Below are positions 1 to 5,307 of a stretch of 5,307 bases of DNA, one piece after another (within the stretch, counting starts at the first letter, position 1; each line of letters opens with the position of its first letter). The notes beneath the pieces are model-generated. The model was not told the origin of the DNA and did not search any database. It saw only the letters and a program-made list of their open reading frames with translations. Origin of the DNA: Undibacterium sp. (lineage in GTDB: Bacteria; Pseudomonadota; Gammaproteobacteria; Burkholderiales; Burkholderiaceae_D); contig JAIELM010000271.1 of the NCBI GenBank assembly GCA_019752975.1, forward strand, positions 1 through 5,307. The letters run 5' to 3'. Position numbers and translations under genes: made by a program.

Positions 1-1285
1 TCGGCTCACGCGCTCGCGTGATGCGCTAGTGGCAGATTTGCCTGGTTTAACTCGTGATCGTCACTACGGTGAGGGACGGGTTGGTGAGCGGCCTTTCTTG
101 GTTATCGATACAGGTGGTTTTGAACCAGTAGCCAAAGAAGGCATCATGCATGAAATGGCAAAACAAACCAAACAGGCTGTGGCTGAAGCGGATGTGATTA
201 TTTTCTTGGTTGACGGTCGGCAAGGTTTAACGCCGCATGACAAGACCATTACTGATTTTTTGCGTAAATCAGGCCGTTCGGTGATGTTGGTCGTGAATAA
301 AGCTGAAGGTATGCGCTACAGCGCGGTGGCGGCAGATTTTTATGAGCTAGGCCTAGGTGATCCATATGTGATTTCCTCAGCTCACGGCGATGGAGTGGCT
401 GATTTGGTAGAAGAATCGCTGAACATCGCTTTTGCCTCTCGACCTGCGGAAGTAGAGGAAGATCAGAGTAAAGTCAAAGGCATTAAGATCGCAATTGTTG
501 GTCGCCCAAATGTTGGTAAGTCCACCTTGGTGAACACCTTGTTAGGTGAAGAACGTGTGATTGCATTTGATATGCCAGGCACGACTCGTGATTCGATAGA
601 AATACCGTTTGAGCGCGATGGTCAGCAATATACTTTGATTGACACTGCAGGTATTCGACGACGCGGTAAAGTATTTGAAGCGATAGAGAAATTCTCCGTG
701 GTCAAAACTTTGCAATCCGTTTCAGAGGCCAATGTGGTTTTGCTGCTGCTTGATGCGCAACAAGATATCTCAGAACAGGATGCACATATTGCCGGATTTA
801 TTTTGGAATCCGGTCGCGCCTTAGTGGTCGGCGTCAATAAATGGGATGGTCTACAAAGCGATAGACGCGATGAGATTAAAACCGATATCGAGCGTAAATT
901 AAATTTCCTTACTTTCGCTAAGTTTCACTTTATCTCGGCGCTTAAATCTACCGGACTTCCGCCATTAATGAAGTCGATAGACGCGGCCTATGCAGCGGCG
1001 ATGGTGAATCTGTCGACGCCTAAGCTTACCCGCGCCCTAATCGAAGCGGTAGAGCATCAACAGCCTAAGCGTAAGGGCTCTATTCGACCCAAGATGCGCT
1101 ATGCCCATCAAGGCGGGCAAAACCCACCGATTATCGTTATTCATGGGAATGCTCTGGATGCGATTGGCGATGTGTATAAGCGCTATTTGGAAAAACATTT
1201 TAGAGAAACATTTTCACTCACTGGAACACCACTACGAATTGAAATGCGTTCAGGGAAAAACCCCTTCATGGATGGTAAGAAATAA
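1..1285 (+). CDS. der: Ribosome-assembly GTPase Der (EngA), 5'-truncated by the window edge
   Basis: Der is an essential GTPase with two tandem G domains that binds the 50S subunit during its late assembly. The reading frame is open from base 2 ([20 protein letters not shown]), which matches the family right after its first P-loop. About 20 N-terminal codons, including that P-loop, therefore lie upstream, and the full protein should be near 447 residues, normal for the family. The GTG at 29 is internal, not the start. Visible motifs: first G domain switch PGLTRDR, DTGG (107-118), NKAE (296-307), SSA (374-382); second G domain GRPNVGKS (500-523), PGTTRDS, DTAG (641-652), NKWD (836-847), SAL (935-943). 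The last ~110 residues are the KH-like domain, ending in the typical RSGKNPF. The first domain has NKAE where many G proteins have NKxD; I recall this as usual in betaproteobacterial Der. It ends in TAA and no clear terminator follows. Confidence 0.98.
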   Translation, partial: RLTRSRDALVADLPGLTRDRHYGEGRVGERPFLVIDTGGFEPVAKEGIMHEMAKQTKQAVAEADVIIFLVDGRQGLTPHDKTITDFLRKSGRSVMLVVNKAEGMRYSAVAADFYELGLGDPYVISSAHGDGVADLVEESLNIAFASRPAEVEEDQSKVKGIKIAIVGRPNVGKSTLVNTLLGEERVIAFDMPGTTRDSIEIPFERDGQQYTLIDTAGIRRRGKVFEAIEKFSVVKTLQSVSEANVVLLLLDAQQDISEQDAHIAGFILESGRALVVGVNKWDGLQSDRRDEIKTDIERKLNFLTFAKFHFISALKSTGLPPLMKSIDAAYAAAMVNLSTPKLTRALIEAVEHQQPKRKGSIRPKMRYAHQGGQNPPIIVIHGNALDAIGDVYKRYLEKHFRETFSLTGTPLRIEMRSGKNPFMDGKK

Positions 1286-1344
1286 GGCTTAAGAACTAAG
1301 GGGCATTTGAGAAATTGCCATCCTATGGTATCGTTTTGACTTTC

Positions 1345-1372
1345 GGACACTTGAATTTAGGTGGAAGTGTCC
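1345..1372 (+). repeat. Perfect 8-bp inverted repeat (stem-loop) in the hfq upstream region
   Basis: GGACACTT (1345-1352) is exactly complementary to AAGTGTCC (1365-1372), with a 12-nt loop. It lies 48 nt before the hfq start codon. No T-run follows the right arm (the next bases are CCAACTCC), so it is not a standard intrinsic terminator. It could be an RNA hairpin in the hfq leader, a site for a dimeric DNA-binding protein, or a relic of a mobile-element end. The repeat is directly visible; its function is unknown. Confidence 0.6.
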
Positions 1373-1398
1373 CCAACTCCGAATCACTACAACAGCAC

Positions 1399-1417
1399 AA
1401 CAACAGAAATTGGAGAA
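1399..1417 (+). promoter_or_regulatory. hfq ribosome binding site with adjoining (ARN)4 tract, possible Hfq autoregulatory site
   Basis: GGAGAA at 1412-1417 is a good Shine-Dalgarno and, with ATG at 1421, fixes the hfq start. Just before it, 1399-1410 reads AAC AAC AGA AAT, four A-R-N triplets in a row. ARN triplets are what the distal face of Hfq from Gram-negative bacteria binds. In E. coli, Hfq is known to repress its own translation through its 5' leader. The motif and spacing are seen directly; autoregulation here is inferred. Confidence 0.5.
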
Positions 1418-1420
1418 GTT

Positions 1421-1657
1421 ATGAGTAATAAAGGGCAACTGTTACAAGACCCGTTTTTAAACGCACTGAGAAAAGAGCACATCCCTGTCTCAATCTATTT
1501 GGTCAACGGTATCAAATTACAAGGGCACGTAGAGTCCTTTGATCAATACGTAGTGTTGCTCCGCAATACGGTAACTCAGATGGTGTACAAACACGCCATT
1601 TCTACTGTCGTTCCTGCACGCGCGGTCAGTATTAATTCAGAGCCAGAAGCAGAGTAA
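1421..1657 (+). CDS. hfq: RNA chaperone Hfq
   Basis: Hfq is a ring-shaped Sm-like hexamer that binds small RNAs and mRNAs and promotes their pairing. The 78 residues contain both Sm motifs: Sm1 spans roughly residues 21-45 ([14 protein letters not shown], then [10 protein letters not shown]) and Sm2 is YKHAIST (56-62). Numbering is one ahead of E. coli. Proximal-face U-binding residues are present (Q9, F40, D41, Y43 where E. coli has Phe, K57, H58). The rim patch is RKEH (17-20) against RRER in E. coli. The C-terminal tail is only about eight residues and acidic (INSEPEAE), typical of Burkholderiales and far shorter than in E. coli; acidic tips are known in E. coli to compete with RNA. The ATG at 1421 is chosen because it has a GGAGAA site and gives the family's MSNKGQ start; an in-frame GTG at 1361 would add 20 unrelated residues. 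I see no convincing promoter in the spacer, so read-through from der or a promoter inside der is possible. Confidence 0.99.
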   Translation: MSNKGQLLQDPFLNALRKEHIPVSIYLVNGIKLQGHVESFDQYVVLLRNTVTQMVYKHAISTVVPARAVSINSEPEAE

Positions 1658-1670
1658 CAGTGTCGGAACA

Positions 1671-1694
1671 ATTTCTTGATTAATTCCTTGATTT
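1671..1694 (+). repeat. Two imperfect 12-nt tandem copies in the hfq-hflX spacer
   Basis: ATTTCTTGATTA (1671-1682) and ATTCCTTGATTT (1683-1694) match at 10 of 12 positions. They sit directly upstream of the -10-like TATAAA in front of hflX. They may be a chance AT-rich duplication or paired contacts for a regulator; the sequence does not decide. Confidence 0.4.
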
Positions 1695-1708
1695 TTATTT
1701 GTTATAAA
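1680..1708 (+). promoter_or_regulatory. Candidate promoter for hflX
   Basis: TATAAA at 1703-1708 matches the sigma-70 -10 consensus at 5 of 6 positions. With a 17-bp spacer the -35 would be TTAATT (1680-1685), only 3 of 6; the better TTGATT at 1676-1681 gives a 21-bp spacer, which is too long. A start about 7 nt downstream would leave a leader of only about 11 nt before the hflX ATG at 1726. Weak evidence; hflX could equally be read from upstream through hfq. Confidence 0.35.
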
Positions 1709-1725
1709 TCTTCATTTCAGTTCAT

Positions 1726-2826
1726 ATGCGCGCCGCTCTAGTCGGCGTGGACTTTGGCAAAGCCGATTTTGCCGCAAGTTTGGATGAACTTTCTCAGCTC
1801 TCGCTCACAGCAGGGGCTGAGATTATCACAACTTTCGCTTGCAAGCGTTCTAGTCCTGATGCTGCATTATTCATCGGTTCAGGTAAAGCTGAAGAAATCG
1901 CCGCTGCTGTGGTGGATTTCAGCTTAGATATCGTCATTTTTAATCATGCCTTGTCACCTGCCCAGCAAAGAAATTTAGAACGTAATTTGAAGGTCAGTGT
2001 GGTTGATAGAACCAGTCTGATTCTCGATATTTTTGCTCAACGTGCCAAGAGTCACGAAGGTAAAGTGCAAGTGGAGTTGGCTCAGCTACAGCATTTGGCA
2101 ACTCGTTTAGTGCGTGGCTGGACTCATTTGGAAAGACAAAAAGGCGGCATTGGTTTGCGCGGCCCAGGGGAGACTCAGTTAGAAACAGATAGACGCTTGC
2201 TTGGTGAGAGAGTGAAAATGCTCAAGGCGAAAATGGAGAAACTGCACAAGCAAAGGGAAACCCAGCGCCGTTCACGTGGCCGCAGTAAAACATTTAGCAT
2301 CTCTTTGGTCGGTTATACCAATGCCGGAAAATCCACATTATTTAACTCACTCACTAAAGCGGGTACATATGCGGCAAATCAATTATTTGCAACACTAGAT
2401 ACAACATCTAGACGACTTTATCTGGAAGACGTTGGCAATATTGTGGTTTCTGATACAGTGGGGTTTATTCGCGATTTGCCGCATCAATTGGTGGCTTCGT
2501 TTCGCGCTACCTTAGAAGAAACGATACACGCTGATTTGTTGTTGCATGTAGTAGACGGAGCAAGTGCGGTCAGGGCGGATCAAATTGAGCAAGTTAATCA
2601 CGTACTTAAAGAAATTGGTGCAGATCATATTCCTCAGTTATTAGTCTGGAATAAGATCGATCAAGCGATGTTAGAGCCAGCAATTTCAAGAGATGAATAT
2701 GGTAAAATCGATAGGGTTTTTCTCAGTGCAAAAACTGGTCAGGGCTTAAGTTTGCTGCGCAGCGCTCTGGTCGAACTGATGCGCGAACAAGGCTTAGAAG
2801 CCGAGGTGCCACAAGTTTTGCCTTAG
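1726..2826 (+). CDS. hflX: Ribosome-splitting GTPase HflX
   Basis: HflX binds the 50S subunit and splits stalled or heat-damaged 70S ribosomes, using GTP to recycle. The 366-residue protein shows the family order: an N-terminal HflX domain with the FIGSGKAEEI segment (49-57), the signature GLRGPGETQLETDRR (143-157), a basic helical linker rich in Lys/Arg (about 158-188), then the G domain with G1 GYTNAGKS (196-203), switch FATLDTT (221-227), G3 DTVGF (243-247), G4 NKID (309-312) and G5 SAK (334-336). All GTPase motifs are intact. It is shorter than the 426-residue E. coli protein, mainly beyond the G domain, where little follows. The ATG at 1726 is the only reasonable start: an in-frame TAA lies at 1705-1707 with no ATG, GTG or TTG between them. 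No Shine-Dalgarno is visible before it. It lies 68 nt after hfq and 58 nt before hflK. Confidence 0.98.
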   Translation: MRAALVGVDFGKADFAASLDELSQLSLTAGAEIITTFACKRSSPDAALFIGSGKAEEIAAAVVDFSLDIVIFNHALSPAQQRNLERNLKVSVVDRTSLILDIFAQRAKSHEGKVQVELAQLQHLATRLVRGWTHLERQKGGIGLRGPGETQLETDRRLLGERVKMLKAKMEKLHKQRETQRRSRGRSKTFSISLVGYTNAGKSTLFNSLTKAGTYAANQLFATLDTTSRRLYLEDVGNIVVSDTVGFIRDLPHQLVASFRATLEETIHADLLLHVVDGASAVRADQIEQVNHVLKEIGADHIPQLLVWNKIDQAMLEPAISRDEYGKIDRVFLSAKTGQGLSLLRSALVELMREQGLEAEVPQVLP

Positions 2827-2884
2827 CGCGCTTGTGGTTTCCAAATTAAATCAAATAATTCAACTTTGTGTGGGTAATGAACGT

Positions 2885-4153
2885 ATGCGAATTCCCTTTT
2901 TGAAGCGACTTAAGCCGCTTTTATCTTCGAATGACCCCGAGCGCGGTTCAAAAGAAGATAGGACGGAAGGAAAAAAAACCGAAGATGGTCCGCCAGATTT
3001 GGATCAGTTGTGGCGCGATTTTAACCAAGCGATTAATCGTTTGTTGGGGAAAAATGGTGGTGAGGGTGGAGGGAATACACCTAACCGCGGTAATGAGGCG
3101 AATGTTTTTAAAATCGCCCTTAGTTCTGTATTGTCTTTGATCGTCTTCCTCTGGCTGGTGAGCGGTTTTTTCATGGTTGGCGAAGGTGAAGCTGGACTGG
3201 TGACTACGTTCGGTAAATATGACTATAAAACCGGAGCGGGTTTTAATTGGCGTTGGCCTAGCCCCATCCAAGCGCATGAGATCATTAACGAAAAAACTGT
3301 GCGAACGATAGAAATCGGTTATCGCGGCAATGTCAAAAATAAAAAAGACAGAGAGTCTTTGATGTTGACTGACGACGAAAATATTATCGACATTCAGTTC
3401 GCGGTGCAATATACCGTCGGCAATGCGGTCAATTGGGCTTACAACAATCGCGATCAAGAAAAAATGATCAGTCAAGTGGCGGAGACTTCGATTAGAGAAA
3501 TCGTTGGTAGGAGCACGATGGATTCTGTGCTTTACGAAGGACGTGAAAAACTTGCGAGAGACATGAAGCCTTTAATGCAAACAATTTTAGATCGCTATAA
3601 ATCTGGCGTTAAAATCGACAACGTTACCATGGCCACGGTTCAACCGCCTGAGCAAGTTCAGGTGGCATTTGATGATGCGATGAAAGCAGTACAAGACAAA
3701 GTACGGCAAAAAAACGAAGGCCAAGCCTATGCCAACAATGTTATCCCAAAAGCCCGTGGTGAAGCTGCGCGTATTTTGCAAGATGCAGAAGGCTATCGTT
3801 CCAGCATAGTCGCTAATGCAGAGGGAAATGTGGCTCGGTTTAAACAAGTTTTAGTGGAATATCAAAAGGCGCCCGCGATTACTCGTGATCGCATGTATCT
3901 TGAGACCATGCAACAAATTTTTTCTAACACGAGCAAGTTAATGATGGATGCCAAGTCGGGTAACAATATGCTCTACTTGCCATTGGATAAGTTGATGCTT
4001 CCGTCGGATGGTGGTGCGCAGAGAACGCCCGCAGCAGGGAGTGGGCCAAGTGCTGATGCGGTGACAACCATCGAGGTACATGGCAATCGCGATGCAAAAG
4101 ATAGCCGATCCGAAAGTCGTGCACGCGATCCGCGTGACAGAGAGGTGCGCTAA
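2885..4153 (+). CDS. hflK: FtsH-associated membrane protein HflK (SPFH/prohibitin family)
   Basis: HflK and HflC assemble a large cage in the inner membrane around FtsH and modulate its proteolysis of membrane proteins. The ATG at 2885 gives 422 residues. In order: a variable, charged, Gly-rich N-terminal region (1-72) with SSNDPERG and the conserved GPPDLDQLWRDFN (35-47); one transmembrane helix (about 74-97); the SPFH domain (about 98-290) including VGEGEAGLVTTFG (98-110) and LTDDENIIDIQFAVQY (161-176); an Ala/Glu-rich helical stretch (about 265-345); and a polar Asp/Arg-rich tail (375-422). An in-frame GTG at 2834 would add 17 residues. I prefer ATG 2885 because the SNDP-type N-terminus then falls near the start as in relatives, and a weak GGGT site lies 9 nt upstream. 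The exact start remains somewhat uncertain. The stop overlaps the hflC start. Confidence 0.96.
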   Translation: MRIPFLKRLKPLLSSNDPERGSKEDRTEGKKTEDGPPDLDQLWRDFNQAINRLLGKNGGEGGGNTPNRGNEANVFKIALSSVLSLIVFLWLVSGFFMVGEGEAGLVTTFGKYDYKTGAGFNWRWPSPIQAHEIINEKTVRTIEIGYRGNVKNKKDRESLMLTDDENIIDIQFAVQYTVGNAVNWAYNNRDQEKMISQVAETSIREIVGRSTMDSVLYEGREKLARDMKPLMQTILDRYKSGVKIDNVTMATVQPPEQVQVAFDDAMKAVQDKVRQKNEGQAYANNVIPKARGEAARILQDAEGYRSSIVANAEGNVARFKQVLVEYQKAPAITRDRMYLETMQQIFSNTSKLMMDAKSGNNMLYLPLDKLMLPSDGGAQRTPAAGSGPSADAVTTIEVHGNRDAKDSRSESRARDPRDREVR

Positions 4154-4155
4154 TG
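4141..4155 (+). promoter_or_regulatory. hflC ribosome binding site and TAATG stop-start overlap
   Basis: AGAGGT (4141-4146) lies 6 nt before the hflC ATG, inside the last codons of hflK. The hflK stop TAA (4151-4153) shares its last A with the hflC ATG (4153-4155). This suggests translational coupling, which would suit the near-equal amounts of HflK and HflC needed for their alternating complex. Confidence 0.75.
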
Positions 4156-5046
4156 AATAAATTAATTACTGTTTTAGTGACGTTAGGCGCAGCATTATTG
4201 CTTGCTTATTCTTGTTTTTTTGTAGTGGATCAAAGGTCACACGCGATCGTGTTTGCCTTTCGTGAAATCAAAGCGGTGACGAGTGAGCCAGGGCTGCACT
4301 TTAAACTTCCATTGATTCAAAACGTGGTGTATTTGGATAAGCGTATATTGACCATGGAATCGAACGAGGCTGAACGCTTTATTACCGCAGAAAAGAAAAA
4401 TATCCTAGTTGATACCTATGTCAAATGGCAGATCGATAATCCTAAATTATTCTATGTGAGAGTCGGCGTAGACGAAGCAAGAGCACATGTTCGTCTATCT
4501 CAAATTCTCAAAGAAGCTTTGAACAATGAAATCACTAAACATTCAGTCAGAGATGTGATTTCTGGCGAGCGTGATAAGGTGATGCAGGCGATTAAAAAAA
4601 CCATTGCCGATCAAGCCGAGCAAATTGGTGTAAGCATTGTCGATGTTCGTCTTCAGCATGTGGATTATGTGGGTGAGATTAATGATTCGGTTTATGAGCG
4701 TATGAAAGCGGAACGCAGCCGTGTCGCTAATGAATCGCGTTCCACTGGTTTTGCTGATTCAGAAAAAATTCGTGCAGATGCTGACAGGCAAAAAGTGGTG
4801 ATTTTGGCTGAAGCAACCAAAGAAGCTGAAACCATTAAAGGGAAAGGTGATGCTGAAGCGGCGAGTATTTACTCTCAAGGCTTTGGTCAAAGTCCAGAAT
4901 TTTATAAATTTTATCGTAGCCTAGAGGCGTATCGTGCTAGCTTTAAAAATAAGAGCGATGTGATGGTGTTGGATCCGAGTTCTGAATTTTTTAAATATTT
5001 TAAAGCGCCGGGTGCTTCTACATTGAGCTCTGGCGGTAAAAAATAG
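4153..5046 (+). CDS. hflC: FtsH-associated membrane protein HflC (SPFH/prohibitin family)
   Basis: HflC is the partner of HflK in the cage that surrounds the FtsH protease. The 297 residues begin with a single membrane anchor (about 4-25: LITVLVTLGAALLLAYSCFF), followed by the SPFH domain (about 25-190) with VDQRSHAIVFAFREIK, EPGLHFKLPLIQNV and ILVDTYVKWQI. A long helical region follows, with RMKAERSRVANESRSTGF (183-200) and KGKGDAEAASIY (229-240). The C-terminal part has FYKFYRSLEAYRASF (250-264) and DVMVLDPSSEFFKYFK (269-284), all family hallmarks also seen in E. coli HflC. Despite its old description as a protease, the family has no protease active site. Length is normal for betaproteobacteria. 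A good terminator lies 28 nt after the stop, marking the likely end of the hfl transcript. Confidence 0.98.
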   Translation: MNKLITVLVTLGAALLLAYSCFFVVDQRSHAIVFAFREIKAVTSEPGLHFKLPLIQNVVYLDKRILTMESNEAERFITAEKKNILVDTYVKWQIDNPKLFYVRVGVDEARAHVRLSQILKEALNNEITKHSVRDVISGERDKVMQAIKKTIADQAEQIGVSIVDVRLQHVDYVGEINDSVYERMKAERSRVANESRSTGFADSEKIRADADRQKVVILAEATKEAETIKGKGDAEAASIYSQGFGQSPEFYKFYRSLEAYRASFKNKSDVMVLDPSSEFFKYFKAPGASTLSSGGKK

Positions 5047-5073
5047 TATTCAATTTGATGTGATAAACCTGAT

Positions 5074-5112
5074 GGACTGCATCTCAAACGGGCTGCAGTC
5101 TTTCTATTTTTT
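5074..5112 (+). terminator. Intrinsic terminator after hflC
   Basis: GACTGCA (5075-5081) pairs perfectly with TGCAGTC (5094-5100). Beyond a single T/C mismatch, CTC (5083-5085) pairs with GGG (5090-5092, one G-U), closing an AAAC tetraloop. A G-U pair at 5074/5101 can extend the base. The U-rich tract TTTCTATTTTTT follows at once (5101-5112). This is a classic Rho-independent terminator on the + strand and separates hflKC from hisZ. The reverse strand lacks a comparable U-tract, so it is probably one-directional. Confidence 0.85.
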
Positions 5113-5134
5113 AATTTAAGCAAAATAGACACGC

Positions 5135-5307
5135 ATGCCAAACTGGCTCCTACCCGAAAACATCGCCGATGTACTCCCTTCTGAAGCACGTAAGATAGAG
5201 GAGTTACGTCGTCTTTTGTTAGATAATTTCCGTTGTTATGGCTACGAGCTTGTAATGCCACCGCTACTGGAATACATAGAATCCCTCCTGACTGGAGCAG
5301 GTCAAGA
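5135..5307 (+). CDS. hisZ: ATP phosphoribosyltransferase regulatory subunit HisZ, 3'-truncated by the window edge
   Basis: HisZ is a histidyl-tRNA-synthetase-like protein without aminoacylation activity that joins short-form HisG to make the first enzyme of histidine biosynthesis. The 57 visible codons start [20 protein letters not shown] and reach the class II synthetase motif-1 region [23 protein letters not shown]. The ESLLTG segment and the MPNWLLPE start fit betaproteobacterial HisZ better than true HisRS, which usually has a E.T.LF pattern here. The decisive catalytic motifs lie outside the window, so HisRS is not strictly excluded, but the position after hflC supports HisZ. The ATG at 5135 has no clear Shine-Dalgarno and lies only 22 nt beyond the terminator's T-tract. 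No good promoter is visible between them. Confidence 0.92.
   Translation, partial: MPNWLLPENIADVLPSEARKIEELRRLLLDNFRCYGYELVMPPLLEYIESLLTGAGQ

Noticed and set aside
1301..1320. Sigma-54-like GGGCAT...TTGCC in the der-hfq spacer
   Set aside because: The GG and GC elements are 13 nt apart instead of 10, so it does not fit the sigma-54 spacing. The same bases form only a weak interrupted hairpin (4 bp, mismatch, 2 bp) without a T-run, so it is not a terminator either.
1361..1420. 20-codon in-frame N-terminal extension of hfq from GTG 1361
   Set aside because: Hfq starts MSNKGQ in this group, ATG 1421 has a good ribosome binding site, and the extension would run through the inverted repeat and ARN tract with non-protein-like sequence.
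2834..2884. GTG 2834 as the hflK start, adding 17 residues
   Set aside because: No ribosome binding site at suitable distance and no family resemblance in the added residues; ATG 2885 fits better, although this is not certain.
2877..2903. Eight-codon ATG mini-ORF overlapping the hflK start in another frame
   Set aside because: Its ATG is only 1 nt from the GGGT element and it is too short to support as a gene; probably chance.
2948..3475. 175-codon open frame on the reverse strand inside hflK
   Set aside because: It mirrors a clearly conserved hflK coding region and resembles no protein family; a shadow frame.
4911..5261. 116-codon reverse-strand open frame across the hflC end, terminator and hisZ start
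   Set aside because: It runs antisense through two recognised genes and the terminator hairpin, with no family resemblance.
1..5307. A novel defence system, mobile element or CRISPR array
   Set aside because: Every open frame of weight belongs to a known housekeeping family in a known order, with no repeat-spacer structure, transposase or integrase, and no abrupt change in codon use that I can see.

Overview
The window is a compact, single-direction (+ strand) block of housekeeping genes from a betaproteobacterium, most probably of the order Burkholderiales. The order der (5' end missing) - hfq - hflX - hflK - hflC - hisZ (3' end missing) is the usual one in that group. Enterobacteria instead have miaA at the start of this cluster, and E. 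coli lacks hisZ. The 78-residue Hfq with its short acidic tail, the HisZ N-terminus and the Der sequence all read as betaproteobacterial. Base composition looks moderate, clearly less GC-rich than Burkholderia itself. I do not assign a genus.

Layout: 1-1285 is Der, a ribosome-assembly GTPase with two G domains; about 20 N-terminal codons lie before the window. 1286-1420 is the der-hfq spacer. It has no clear terminator, an 8-bp inverted repeat, and an A-rich (ARN)4 tract against the hfq ribosome binding site. 1421-1657 is hfq. 1658-1725 is a short AT-rich spacer with a 12-nt tandem repeat and a -10-like TATAAA close to the hflX start, which has no visible Shine-Dalgarno. 1726-2826 is hflX and 2885-4153 is hflK. 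hflC (4153-5046) overlaps the hflK stop in a TAATG junction. 5074-5112 is a convincing intrinsic terminator, followed within 22 nt by hisZ (5135 to the window end).

How the genes fit together: Der matures the 50S subunit, HflX splits stalled or heat-damaged ribosomes, and Hfq pairs small RNAs with mRNAs. HflK and HflC form the membrane cage that holds and modulates the FtsH protease. The block therefore combines translation, RNA and protein quality control. HisZ, past the terminator, belongs to histidine biosynthesis and is probably a separate unit.

I found no mobile element, CRISPR array, tRNA/rRNA or unknown protein-coding gene, and no evidence for a previously undescribed system. What deserves a second look is regulatory: the hfq leader, the hflX start and the hairpin before hisZ.
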